Source of the DNA: a virus
Strand: one strand, 5' to 3'
IMG/VR virus record: IMGVR_UViG_3300020581_000008
Coordinates: 1 to 64,000 of that record
DNA length: 64,000 nt
The notes under the pieces are model-generated. The model had not been told where the DNA came from and ran no database searches. It worked only from the letters and a program-made list of their open reading frames with translations. This document shows, piece by piece, positions 14,547 to 22,393 of the stretch. The stretch's first letter is position 1, and the number at the start of each line of letters is the position of its first letter. The translations under genes and the position numbers were made by a program.

Positions 14547-15682
14547 AAGCGCCCATGCCCGACACCCTAACGCTTAACGAGCAGGTGGCGGACGACACGG
14601 TTGCGCATGCAATCGATCTTACGTCCGTCGAGGCAGATCTCGAAGAGAAAGCGCTCGGCTCGCTTGAGCAGTTGGAATCGATCTTGGTGCAGCAACTCTC
14701 CGCAGCAGACCTTGGCAGCGACGGGAGCCCAAGCCTGACACCGTACGCACGACACCGCTTGGAGATGCTGCTGCAACAGACGCGCGACACGATCCGCACT
14801 ACCTACACAGCGATCAACGCGGCGCACACCGTAGGGCTCACGGACTTGGCCAACCTTGCGTCCGCCTTTGCCGAGGGCGTCATCTCGCCCGTGGCGCTAC
14901 AGATCGAGATCGATACTGTCGCGCTGACAGCCGGGCAGTTGCGCGCCATTGTGTCAGACGCGCTGATCCAGGGCGCGCCCTCGGCCGAGTGGTGGTCACG
15001 CCAGGCGGGCGATCTGGTGGAGCGTTTCTCCGACACGATGCGCATGGGGCTGATGCAGGGCTGGACCAACGACCAGCTCGTGCGGGCTGTGCGCGGCACC
15101 GCATCGTGGGTTGGCGGCCGGCGGGTGTACAACGGCGGCATCATGGACATCACGGCGCAGAACGCAGAGAGCCTTGTGCGCACCAGCGCGCAGGCCGTGG
15201 CTAGTGCTTCGCGACGGGACACCTACAGATCGAACAGCGATGTAGTGAAGGGCATCGTGCAGATCTCCACGCTCGACAATCGAACCACATTGACCTGCAT
15301 CTCTTACGACCGCGAGGCGTGGCTCTTCCCCGATATGCAGCCCATCGGCACAAAACGCTTGCCGTACAACAGCGGAACGCCGCGACACTGGAGGTGCAGG
15401 AGTACGGAATCCGGACTGCTTAAGTCGTGGCGCGAGCTTGGCATCGACATGAATGATCTGCCGGTGGGCGAGCGCATTTCGTCGGACGGCAAGGTGCCGG
15501 CAGATATCACCTTTGACGAGTGGCTTGCGCGCCGCACGCCAGCACAGCAGGACGCGCAACTTGGGCCGGGGCGTGCCGCGCTGTGGCGCAATGGTAAGAT
15601 CAACTTAAAGCAGCTGCTCGACGGGCGCGGCAACCCGCTGACGCTAGAGCAGTTATATGCAAAGTACGGGAGGCCAAAGTGA
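14531..15682 (+). CDS. phage head morphogenesis protein (minor head protein)
   Basis: Encodes 383 aa. Residues ~150-310 match the head morphogenesis family (SPP1 gp7 / Mu F type): WWSRQAGDLVERFSDTMRMG, VRTSAQAVASASRRDTYRSN, ISTLDNRTTLTCISYDREAW and RHWRCRSTESG. The C-terminal ITFDEWLARRTPAQQDAQLG and LGPGRAALW fit the same family. It should sit at the portal and help head assembly or DNA ejection. Unusually it lies 14 kb upstream of the portal gene and before the terminase. Confidence 0.85.
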   Translation: MAAGLKAPMPDTLTLNEQVADDTVAHAIDLTSVEADLEEKALGSLEQLESILVQQLSAADLGSDGSPSLTPYARHRLEMLLQQTRDTIRTTYTAINAAHTVGLTDLANLASAFAEGVISPVALQIEIDTVALTAGQLRAIVSDALIQGAPSAEWWSRQAGDLVERFSDTMRMGLMQGWTNDQLVRAVRGTASWVGGRRVYNGGIMDITAQNAESLVRTSAQAVASASRRDTYRSNSDVVKGIVQISTLDNRTTLTCISYDREAWLFPDMQPIGTKRLPYNSGTPRHWRCRSTESGLLKSWRELGIDMNDLPVGERISSDGKVPADITFDEWLARRTPAQQDAQLGPGRAALWRNGKINLKQLLDGRGNPLTLEQLYAKYGRPK

Positions 15683-15933
15683 TGGCGTACCTCATGGTTG
15701 ACTATTCGTACGATTTCAAGGGCATTGATACCGCGCTGGAACGTGAAATCGCCACGATCGTAGGGAGGCCGCACGATGACAGCGGTTGTGGCTTTGGAGT
15801 CCGGGATTTAGGGTGGGCGCAGGTGCCGGAAGGCCATGCCGCAGAACTAAAGACGCAAATAGAGCGTGCGGTTGCGCACCGTCCTGCTGTACACAAAATA
15901 TCAGTATCGCTCACGCAAGACGACGGGTTCTAA
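15682..15933 (+). CDS. hypothetical small protein
   Basis: Encodes 83 aa (MAYLMVDYSYDFKGIDTALE). GGGAGG at 15669-15674 fits ATG 15682 (GTG 15679 is also possible and overlaps the previous stop). Contains SGCGFGVRDLGWAQVP. No family recognised. Confidence 0.6.
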   Translation: MAYLMVDYSYDFKGIDTALEREIATIVGRPHDDSGCGFGVRDLGWAQVPEGHAAELKTQIERAVAHRPAVHKISVSLTQDDGF

Positions 15934-15936
15934 AAG

Positions 15937-16170
15937 ATGAGCGAGCGTGTCCTGATCGCGGCCCGCAACCACGAGACGGCAGTGCGGTATGCGCGCCGGC
16001 ACGGCATCGTGTGGTGGAGCTACATCAGCGGGCCGGAGGTGCTGCTGGGCTACCGCGGCGTGCGGGTGCTGGGCGTTGGGGAATGGCGCCGCGGGCCGGT
16101 GCCGGAGCTGGACTTGATCGTGCGGCAATACGGGCTGCAATTCGAGGAGGTGCCGGATGACAGAGCGTAA
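15937..16170 (+). CDS. hypothetical small protein
   Basis: Encodes 77 aa (MSERVLIAARNHETAVRYAR). The stretch YRGVRVLGVGEWRRG precedes PELDLIVRQYGLQ, giving an alternating beta-alpha look. Ends overlapping the next short gene. Function unknown. Confidence 0.55.
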   Translation: MSERVLIAARNHETAVRYARRHGIVWWSYISGPEVLLGYRGVRVLGVGEWRRGPVPELDLIVRQYGLQFEEVPDDRA

Positions 16171-16294
16171 CGTGGACAGCACCGAGGTGCGTGAACTGCT
16201 AAGCACTGCGGTGCAGCAAACTTTCACTGCCGTTACGTTCGTGATGGCAGGCGAGTCGCCGGAGGGCGCCAGCCGAGCGCCCGCTGCTACTTGA
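16157..16294 (+). CDS. 45-aa hypothetical protein
   Basis: ATG 16157, with GAGGAGG about 8 bases upstream, encodes MTERNVDSTEVRELLSTAVQ and 25 more residues. Coupled to the previous gene by overlap. In the +1 frame an open stretch reads on to a stop at 16349 (ERPLLLEAEEYKAGNREIK), so a sequencing indel is possible. Confidence 0.45.
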   Translation: MTERNVDSTEVRELLSTAVQQTFTAVTFVMAGESPEGASRAPAAT

Positions 16295-16352
16295 AGCCGA
16301 GGAATACAAAGCTGGTAACCGAGAGATCAAGCCCCGAGAAGGAGCGTAACCG

Positions 16353-16964
16353 ATGCGTAGTTGGTCGTTTGGCCTCGTCTTGTCGTTGCTCGCATGTGCC
16401 GCAACAGCAGCCCCGGCACCAGCATTCTTCTTCCCGCTCACACCCTGCCGTGCGCTCGATACACGCGCGGTGGACGGCACGGCCGGCGTACCGCTGACGC
16501 TTGGCAAGCTCCCGCTCGTTTCTGGTGTTCTCAGGACAGCGAGGCTTGAAGGTGCCTGTGGTATTCCGGACGGCGCAGTTGCTGTTTCTCTCAATGTTAC
16601 GGTCGTCAACGTACTGAACCCCGGCGGCCAAGGTAACCTCACGCTATGGCCGGCAGGCGCGCCCTTTCCTGTCGTGTCGCTACTCAATACAAACGGCGAC
16701 GTGGCAGAAGACTACACGGTAGCCAACCACGCCACCGTACCGCTGGCCAAGGTGGCATCGCCAACAAGTGACATCTCGATCTACTTCTACGGCGGCACGC
16801 TCGGCGGCAGTACGGACTTGATCATCGACGTGGACGGGTATTTCGGCGATGCGCTTGCATGGCTCAAGGCCCACAACGGAGACTTTGACGGCGATACGGG
16901 CTGCGGCGATGGGGGCGACCACGCCAGTGACTGCGGCGACTCGGCGCGTCATTTCAGGCCATGA
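16353..16964 (+). CDS. secreted beta-domain protein
   Basis: Encodes 203 aa. Residues 1-20 are a signal peptide (SFGLVLSLLACAATAAPAPA). The rest has a pattern seen in secreted or surface modules of many environmental bacteria: PCRALDTR, CGIPDGAVAVSLNVTVVN, NPGGQGNLTLWPAG and LIIDVDGYF. Likely exported and beta-rich, perhaps displayed or released on infection. AAGGAG precedes ATG. The acidic glycine-rich C-terminus overlaps the next gene. Host-derived in origin, by inference. Confidence 0.65.
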   Translation: MRSWSFGLVLSLLACAATAAPAPAFFFPLTPCRALDTRAVDGTAGVPLTLGKLPLVSGVLRTARLEGACGIPDGAVAVSLNVTVVNVLNPGGQGNLTLWPAGAPFPVVSLLNTNGDVAEDYTVANHATVPLAKVASPTSDISIYFYGGTLGGSTDLIIDVDGYFGDALAWLKAHNGDFDGDTGCGDGGDHASDCGDSARHFRP

Positions 16965-17209
16965 GCACTGCCAAGCCTGCCGACGAGTGGCCGATTTACC
17001 CCGGCGGCTTGATGCGGTGCTGTATCGAAACGATCGTCAACTGCGCCGAACTGAAAGATGTGGGCGACCTGCTGGACTGCAAATACGAGCACAAGCCCAC
17101 AATGGAGCTGCGCGCGGATGGCTGGCATTGGTACGGGCCGCCAGCGTCAGCGGAAATCAACGAGTTTTACGAGGCGATGCGGGCTGCGGAGCTACAGCGA
17201 AAGCCATGA
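16961..17209 (+). CDS. hypothetical small protein
   Basis: Encodes 82 aa (MSTAKPADEWPIYPGGLMRC). CC, C and C residues at LMRCCIETIVNCAEL and LDCKYEH may bind metal. ATGA overlap with the gene before and after. Confidence 0.6.
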   Translation: MSTAKPADEWPIYPGGLMRCCIETIVNCAELKDVGDLLDCKYEHKPTMELRADGWHWYGPPASAEINEFYEAMRAAELQRKP

Positions 17210-17628
17210 GAAAGAATAACTGGCACGAGCCGCTGCCGCCCGTTGATCTTGATAAGCTGGCAGAGGAGCTAAATGCAAGTTTCGCCCGGCAGGCAGAGCA
17301 GCGCGCCGAGGTGGCGGCCATGATTGGCACGCCGCGGCAGTGGCGCAAGTCGGTGCGCAACTTAATCCGTAAGTACGCACGCTGGTACCGCCAAGAGATG
17401 CGCATCATTGCGGCGGCCGGCGACATCTTCCCGCGCTCGCCGCTCTCGGTCTACGCGCCGACGCCGGTCGATATTCAGGTCAGCAGCTACAACGCCACGC
17501 TACACGAGAAAGCGCAAGCATGCGCGCGTGACATGACCGAATGGCTCCGCAGCCCTGGCCGAAAGGCGCTGATACGCGAACAGATCGATAGGTGGCGCAG
17601 GTACCGGCGCGGGCGGGTGCCAGCGTGA
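17206..17628 (+). CDS. hypothetical helical basic protein
   Basis: Encodes 140 aa (MRKNNWHEPLPPVDLDKLAE). Predicted helical, with RKSVRNLIRKYARWYRQEMR and a basic C-terminus RWRRYRRGR. No family recognised. Start chosen at ATGA overlap. Confidence 0.6.
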   Translation: MRKNNWHEPLPPVDLDKLAEELNASFARQAEQRAEVAAMIGTPRQWRKSVRNLIRKYARWYRQEMRIIAAAGDIFPRSPLSVYAPTPVDIQVSSYNATLHEKAQACARDMTEWLRSPGRKALIREQIDRWRRYRRGRVPA

Positions 17629-17975
17629 ACCACATCGTGATCATCGGCAGCAAGCAGTTAGACAGGATCGAGGCTACGCTAGCCGAGATCCAAGCAGACC
17701 TCAGAAAGGGGTTTCAAGCCATGTCAGCAGAAGTCGATGCCTTGAAAGCAGCAGTTGCCTCGGAGGATCTGGATATCGCTAAGCTCGTCAACCTAGTCAA
17801 GGGATTTCCAGCCCAACTGTCAGCCGGCATCGCGGCGGCGGAGTCCGGCGACACCGCAACCGTGACACAACTGGTGGCCGACGTGCAGGCACAGACAACG
17901 GCGATCGAGGCTGTGCTGCCAGCACCTGCGCCGGCTGCACCCGCAGCACCAGCCACGCCGCCGGCTGGGCAGTAG
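17625..17975 (+). CDS. helical protein with Pro/Ala tail
   Basis: Encodes 116 aa from GTG 17625. Residues ~8-95 form amphipathic helices with heptad character (LDRIEATLAEIQADLRKGFQ), followed by a proline/alanine linker-like C-terminus ([15 protein letters not shown]). Resembles small tail or structural accessory proteins in style only. Confidence 0.55.
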   Translation: MNHIVIIGSKQLDRIEATLAEIQADLRKGFQAMSAEVDALKAAVASEDLDIAKLVNLVKGFPAQLSAGIAAAESGDTATVTQLVADVQAQTTAIEAVLPAPAPAAPAAPATPPAGQ

Positions 17976-17981
17976 GGCGCC

Positions 17982-18272
17982 GTGAGCAAGTTTCGGGAGT
18001 ACCGAGAGGGCAAGGGCTTCTCGCTGCGCGGGTTGGCACGCGCTGCCGGCATCAGCAAGACGACGCTGCTCGCGATCGAGTCGGGCGCCTCGTGGCCGCG
18101 GATGGCAACGCGCGAGAAGCTAGCCGCCGCGATGGGCGTAACGCACAGCGAGGTGATACGAGAGCTGTCTGCGGCACGCAGGGCGCGGCAGCCGGACGGC
18201 CTTGCGGGCGATGTGGTCCCTGGCGAGACGGCCAACACGCTGTACGAAAAAGAGCAGTGGGAGGCAGATTGA
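17982..18272 (+). CDS. XRE/Cro-family HTH regulator
   Basis: Encodes 96 aa. Residues 2-55 form an HTH_3 domain (REGKGFSLRGLARAAGISKT, TLLAIESGASWP, REKLAAAMGV). A DNA-binding transcription regulator; its operator is not evident. GTG 17982 is the start. The C-terminus overlaps the next gene. Confidence 0.75.
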   Translation: MSKFREYREGKGFSLRGLARAAGISKTTLLAIESGASWPRMATREKLAAAMGVTHSEVIRELSAARRARQPDGLAGDVVPGETANTLYEKEQWEAD

Positions 18273-18727
18273 CTGGCCCTGTCGGGCTGCCCGCGCCGTG
18301 GGCCGTTACGCTGCCGCAGGCGGTGCCGGACAGCATCGACATGGACGGCAAACCAACCGCCGTTAGCTGCTGCCATTTCCTGCGCGACGGCGGCGCAGTA
18401 CAGGTGTTTGTCCAGGGGCCAGAACATGCGATCAAGGATCTAGTCGAACTTGTACACCGCGGCGAGGAGGAACGTAACAAGCGGTTGCGTGCCCTAGCGG
18501 CCGGCGAGTTTGGCTACTACATCGTTTTCCTTACGGCCAAGGGACACAACTTTGTCCACATCAGCCTGCCGACGCCGATCGAGCACTTCGGCCACATCGC
18601 GGGCGTAGCGCGCACGTTGGCGCGCGATCTGGGCGAGCCGCATGTCATCATCCTGGATTGGCGAGAGCTACAAGCGGCGCCGCTGGTGGCGCCCATTACG
18701 GGAGGAAATAAACTTGGACAAGCCTAG
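18269..18727 (+). CDS. hypothetical phage protein
   Basis: Encodes 152 aa from TTG 18269 with GGGAGG at 18258-18263. Contains a beta stretch AGEFGYYIVFLTAKGHNFVH and LGEPHVIILDWRELQ, suggesting an alpha-beta fold. Start codon is unusual but the ribosome site supports it. Confidence 0.55.
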   Translation: MTGPVGLPAPWAVTLPQAVPDSIDMDGKPTAVSCCHFLRDGGAVQVFVQGPEHAIKDLVELVHRGEEERNKRLRALAAGEFGYYIVFLTAKGHNFVHISLPTPIEHFGHIAGVARTLARDLGEPHVIILDWRELQAAPLVAPITGGNKLGQA

Positions 18728-19412
18728 CAACGCGACTCTATTGGACAGGATCGCAGTGCTCGAAAAGCGGGCGGCCGACCTTGGCACCAACATGACGGTC
18801 CTGCACAGACAGCAGGCCGAGGACCGCAACGGCACCATTGAGATGTACCGCGAAGCGGTGGCGCGCGTTGACGCTGTCAGACGAGAGATCGGTTTGCTCC
18901 CCAGCGGTACGCTGGAAGAGCTCGTAGATCAGTGCACCGAGCCGCAACCAGAGGTACGCACCGACACGTGGCGCCACCCTGCCGGCGGCGAGATCAAGGT
19001 GACGTATCGGCAGGCCGGTACAGGCGAGGCCCCCACGCTACCGGACGGGCAGATCCTTGGCGGCATGGTGTTCCGTGGTGACCGCTGGGAGCTGGTGGCA
19101 GACTGCGATACGGGTAGGGTATCGGTGCTCAGGAACAACTGCGAGCAGGTGCGCTTGCCCATCGACGGCGTGATCATCTCGAAGGTGAATGCCGAGGCGT
19201 ACTGGCAATTGGTCAAGATCCTCGACGACCTTAGGTTCACCAACGAGACTGCCGTCAAGGCTGTCACCAGGATCATTGAGGAGCGCGGCCGCTTCCGCGC
19301 TGCGGCAGAGGCTGCTGCAGCGCCGGCACCCAAGCGCCCGCGCGGCCGGCCGCGAAAGGGTGTAGAATCGCCACCAGCGCGCCGTAGGGCGCCGAAGGCC
19401 GGGAGACGGTGA
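18714..19412 (+). CDS. protein with AT-hook-like C-terminus
   Basis: Encodes 232 aa from TTG 18714 preceded by GGAGG. N-terminal coiled coil (LLDRIAVLEKRAADL), a central beta region, and a C-terminal basic segment KRPRGRPRKG that is an AT-hook (PRGRP) DNA-binding motif, followed by ARRRAPKAGRR. Likely binds DNA. No enzymatic domain seen. Confidence 0.6.
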   Translation: MDKPSNATLLDRIAVLEKRAADLGTNMTVLHRQQAEDRNGTIEMYREAVARVDAVRREIGLLPSGTLEELVDQCTEPQPEVRTDTWRHPAGGEIKVTYRQAGTGEAPTLPDGQILGGMVFRGDRWELVADCDTGRVSVLRNNCEQVRLPIDGVIISKVNAEAYWQLVKILDDLRFTNETAVKAVTRIIEERGRFRAAAEAAAAPAPKRPRGRPRKGVESPPARRRAPKAGRR

Positions 19413-19510
19413 TGGACCCCGCAGCATGCGCGCCGTGTCGTATGGCAGCGCAGCGCACTGTGGCGCATCGCCCCGCTTGGCGGCATAGCGCAACGCGACG
19501 GCTTCACTAA
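19412..19510 (+). CDS. possible 32-aa ORF
   Basis: ATG 19412 overlaps the previous stop and has GGGAG upstream; it encodes MDPAACAPCRMAAQRTVAHR and 12 more residues with CAPC. The short length leaves this uncertain. Confidence 0.3.
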   Translation: MDPAACAPCRMAAQRTVAHRPAWRHSATRRLH

Positions 19511-19525
19511 AGGGGGTAAAACCAG

Positions 19526-19840
19526 ATGACACCAGAGGGAGTGCAAGAGCAGGCGGCTGAGTTGAAACCCGGCATGCCGGTGTTGTTGCTGACAGCCGAT
19601 GACCCACTCGCGCCCGCTGTGGCGCGCCACTACGCGCAGCAGCTTGCCGCCGCCAGCCGGCCGCCGGGCGAGATCGCCCTGGCCGAGCAGTCTGCCGCCG
19701 CCATGGAGCACTGGCTGCGCGACAACCCGCCAAAGGGCCAGCCGGCCGCCAAGCCCACCGCAGACCCCCGCGATGCCACCAAGGACGACAAGGAGAGCGC
19801 CGCAGTGCCCGGTACGCCAGAGGCCGCGGCAGGCGCGTAA
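19526..19840 (+). CDS. hypothetical phage protein
   Basis: Encodes 104 aa (MTPEGVQEQAAELKPGMPVL), acidic, with a flexible proline/alanine C-terminus. AAAGGGGGT upstream is the ribosome site. Located just before the packaging genes. Unknown function. Confidence 0.55.
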   Translation: MTPEGVQEQAAELKPGMPVLLLTADDPLAPAVARHYAQQLAAASRPPGEIALAEQSAAAMEHWLRDNPPKGQPAAKPTADPRDATKDDKESAAVPGTPEAAAGA

Positions 19841-19841
19841 C

Positions 19842-20027
19842 ATGGCCCTGAGGTGGGACGAGTTGCAGGAGGCAGTTGCGGACCTAGCCCGCAAGGTGCC
19901 GACCCTGCAAGCGCTCGTGACGCAGGCGCAGGGCGATATCCGCGCGCTGCAGGAGCGGCAGGCCACCACCGACGAGGAGGTGGCACAGGTGTTTGCGGAA
20001 GTGCGCAAGCAACGAGGGGCGGTATAG
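19842..20027 (+). CDS. 61-aa coiled-coil protein
   Basis: Encodes MALRWDELQEAVADLARKVP and 41 more residues, a single heptad-rich helix (LQALVTQAQGDIRALQERQ). Small coiled-coil proteins are common beside terminase genes. Starts two bases after the preceding stop. Confidence 0.55.
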   Translation: MALRWDELQEAVADLARKVPTLQALVTQAQGDIRALQERQATTDEEVAQVFAEVRKQRGAV

Positions 20028-20029
20028 CG

Positions 20030-20509
20030 ATGGCCGCACAGGACAGCCCCCCGGCCGGCCAGCCGGATAGCAGCGGTGCGCCGCCCATCCGCACCGGCGG
20101 GGGGCGCCCTAAAGGTAGCCTCAACAAGCTGAGCAAGGATCTGGCCGCGAAGCTCGAACGGCTGGACTGCGACCCCGCGATGGCGCTGGCCAAATTGATG
20201 CGCTGGACGCGGCCCTTTTATCCGCGGCGCTGTGACTACCCTGGCTGCCACGAATTCTGCACACACGGCGGCTTGCGGCCCGCGAAAGGCTGGTGTGGGG
20301 ACCACGCACCGGCAGATGCGCCAGCAATGCCGATATTCAAGAACCCCAACGAAGACAAACAACTGCATAAAGAATGCGCCGGCTTGCTGATGCCCTACAT
20401 CGCGCCGCGCATCACGGCAGTCGAGATGGACATGTCCAGCCTGTTGGGTGACGTCACGATCAACATCCTGCCGCCCGAGCCTGACGAAAAGCCGCCAGAC
20501 GAAAAGTAG
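20030..20509 (+). CDS. terminase small subunit-like protein
   Basis: Encodes 159 aa. GGGRPKGSLNKLSKDLA at ~22-38 is the typical basic N-terminal motif of phage terminase small subunits or related proteins, and LMPYIAPRITAVEMD is typical of their C-terminal region. A cysteine cluster (CDYPGCHEFC, KGWCGDH) in between looks like a zinc finger. It should recognise the packaging site and deliver DNA to the large subunit encoded next. ATG 20030 follows GGGGCGG. Confidence 0.65.
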   Translation: MAAQDSPPAGQPDSSGAPPIRTGGGRPKGSLNKLSKDLAAKLERLDCDPAMALAKLMRWTRPFYPRRCDYPGCHEFCTHGGLRPAKGWCGDHAPADAPAMPIFKNPNEDKQLHKECAGLLMPYIAPRITAVEMDMSSLLGDVTINILPPEPDEKPPDEK

Positions 20510-20520
20510 GGCCATAGCGA

Positions 20521-21834
20521 GTGGACTACCGCCCGCTCGGTTATCAGTATCGCATTTTCCGCTCGCCGAAAGAACGGCTGTTCATCGGAGGCGGAATCGG
20601 CGTCGGCAAAACTGACACGGGCAGTGTTTGGACACTGATGCGCGCCAAGCAGGCGCCGGGAGATGTCTTCGGCATTATTGCGGCGCACACCTACCAGCAG
20701 CTCATCGACGTAACGGTCCGCAACTTCTTCAAAAACCTAGACAATTGGGGCATACCGCATCTCCCAAAGGCCCTACCTGGTAGCTCGCGCCCATTCACAG
20801 TCCGGGTGTGGAATGGCAGTCGGTGGGTGGATCACCTCTGCCGCTCGCTTGATAGTCCCGAGAACCTCTCTGGCCTCGAGGCCGGCTACTGGTGGTGTGA
20901 CGAAGCGTGGCAAGCAACACGCGAGGCGGTTGATATCCTGCTTGCGCGTGACCGCGACAAGCGCATGCACAACCAGGGCCTATTTACAACAACCCTTTAC
21001 GAGCCTACCTCGTGGATGTACGAAACCTTTGTCGAGCGCTTCGACGAGCGCCTCATGGAAGTGATCTATGCGCCGACTTGGCTCAATGCAAAGAATCTGC
21101 CCGATGGTTACATCAGGCGCATGAAGGCGATGTACAGCGTGCGCCAGTACCAGCGTATGATCGAAGCCAAGTGGGTAACGCTTGCGAGCGGGCAGGTGTA
21201 TTATGCCTTCGATCGCAAGGTGCATGTGCAACAGCACGCGGAGTTTGATCCGCATTTGCCGATTCTCTGGACGCACGACTTTAACATCGGGCAAAACAAG
21301 CCGATGTCAAGCGCGCTGTGTCAGATCAGGCGCGCGATCGGCAAGGACGGCTGGCGGCCGGAGCTCGTTGTCTTCGACGAGCTGGTGCTAGACAGCAGCG
21401 ATACTTCGGATTCTATAGCGGAGTTTCGTGCACGCGGTTGGCAAGACAAGCTCAAGACAAAGCACGCTGTCTGGATCTACGGTGACGCCAGCGGGCGAGC
21501 GCACGACACACGCAGCAGGACAAGCGATTACAAGATCCTTGCGGATGCTGGTTTTGTGCAACAGCGTGTGCCGCTTGCGAACCCACAAATCAGGACACGC
21601 CACAATTCTACGAACGCCCTCCTCAAGAACGCTGCCGGAGACGTGCGGTGCTATGTTCACCCACGCTGCACCACGCTGGCGAAAGGTTTAGAGACTGTCC
21701 GCGTTAAAAAGGGCGCGCAGTACGTGGAAGAGCAGACGCGGGAATCGCACATCACATGTTCGTTGGGATATTTAATAGAGGCAGAATTCCCCTCCGCGGG
21801 GCCACGCGGAGGTTCTATGGAGCTGCCTATATAA
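20521..21834 (+). CDS. terminase large subunit
   Basis: Encodes 437 aa from GTG 20521. Residues 23-34 (GGGIGVGKTDTG) are the Walker A loop, ~124-129 (WWCDEAW) carries the Walker B acidic pair, and the C-terminal nuclease shows WTHDFNIG (~250) and WIYGDASG (~317) with metal-binding aspartates. This ATP-driven motor and nuclease packages DNA through the portal. It overlaps the convergent gene at 21827 by eight bases. Confidence 0.95.
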   Translation: MDYRPLGYQYRIFRSPKERLFIGGGIGVGKTDTGSVWTLMRAKQAPGDVFGIIAAHTYQQLIDVTVRNFFKNLDNWGIPHLPKALPGSSRPFTVRVWNGSRWVDHLCRSLDSPENLSGLEAGYWWCDEAWQATREAVDILLARDRDKRMHNQGLFTTTLYEPTSWMYETFVERFDERLMEVIYAPTWLNAKNLPDGYIRRMKAMYSVRQYQRMIEAKWVTLASGQVYYAFDRKVHVQQHAEFDPHLPILWTHDFNIGQNKPMSSALCQIRRAIGKDGWRPELVVFDELVLDSSDTSDSIAEFRARGWQDKLKTKHAVWIYGDASGRAHDTRSRTSDYKILADAGFVQQRVPLANPQIRTRHNSTNALLKNAAGDVRCYVHPRCTTLAKGLETVRVKKGAQYVEEQTRESHITCSLGYLIEAEFPSAGPRGGSMELPI

Positions 21835-22057
21835 CCTCGTGGTCTGGCACTGCGTCTTCCAAACCCAAGGCCCGTAGACAGATCCGGCAATTGAGCAACA
21901 TAAAACCGTCTTGCGGCCTGCCGTCGTGCAGCTCGGGCTGCGGGCCTACGATGTAACCGCAAAGCGCCGGGCCGACAGTTGGGCCAGCATAATGCCGCAC
22001 CCAATGTGGATAGCGAGTCTTGAGCCGGAGCTCGAAAACCGATGTCATGCGCGTCAT
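21827..22057 (-). CDS. small hypothetical protein
   Basis: Encodes 76 aa (MTRMTSVFELRLKTRYPHWV). GGAGG lies ahead of ATG 22057. LLNCRICLRALGLEDAVP has a CxxC pair, perhaps with C at ~45 forming a metal site. Follows the lanthipeptide-like gene, separated by a GCCGGCA/TGCCGGC hairpin containing a run of ten C. No sign of a modifying enzyme. Confidence 0.55.
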   Translation of the reverse strand: MTRMTSVFELRLKTRYPHWVRHYAGPTVGPALCGYIVGPQPELHDGRPQDGFMLLNCRICLRALGLEDAVPDHEVI

Positions 22058-22127
22058 GTCAGTACCTCCGCGAGCCACATGCGCCGGCAGGGGGGGGGGC
22101 AACCACTGCCGGCCAAGTGGACGTGCC

Positions 22128-22334
22128 TTAGCGGTGGTGCGCGTTATCGCAGTTGAACGGCACTAGGTTGGACCCTACCCAACAGATGCAGTTGGAAAAC
22201 CCGTTGCACACGCTGCCATCGCACGTAGCGTAGGTGCCACCGCACAAGAGCGTAATGAAGCCACCCTGCGCGCACCGCAGGTTTCCGGTTTCCAGGTGGC
22301 GTAGCGTCTCACGGTGCAACTTGAGCTTTCTCAT
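22128..22334 (-). CDS. RiPP precursor-like peptide (class I lanthipeptide-like)
   Basis: Encodes 68 aa. The leader MRKLKLHRETLRHLETGNLR followed by CAQGG matches the KKLKLxKETLRxL...GG leaders of class I lanthipeptide and related RiPP precursors, normally cut after the double glycine (24-25). The 43-residue core has six Cys (31, 38, 43, 49, 51, 62) and six Ser/Thr (28, 34, 37, 41, 47, 55), the balance expected for thioether rings. GGGAG precedes the ATG. No dehydratase, cyclase, protease or transporter gene is present in the window, so modification would need host enzymes. It may alternatively be an unmodified small cysteine-rich protein. Confidence 0.6.
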   Translation of the reverse strand: MRKLKLHRETLRHLETGNLRCAQGGFITLLCGGTYATCDGSVCNGFSNCICWVGSNLVPFNCDNAHHR

Positions 22335-22393
22335 CGTATTGTCTCCCGTATTGCGTTGGCAGCACCCGGCGAATCCGGGTGCGCCCGTACCAG

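Noticed and set aside
16245-16349. Frameshifted continuation (ERPLLLEAEEYKAGNREIK) after the 45-aa ORF
   Set aside because: The stretch looks protein-like but needs a +1 shift with no slippery site; it could be a sequencing error, so it is not annotated as a gene.
18929-20515. 528-aa minus-strand ORF opposite the terminase small subunit region
   Set aside because: Shadow of several coupled plus-strand genes with ribosome sites; its translation shows no domain.
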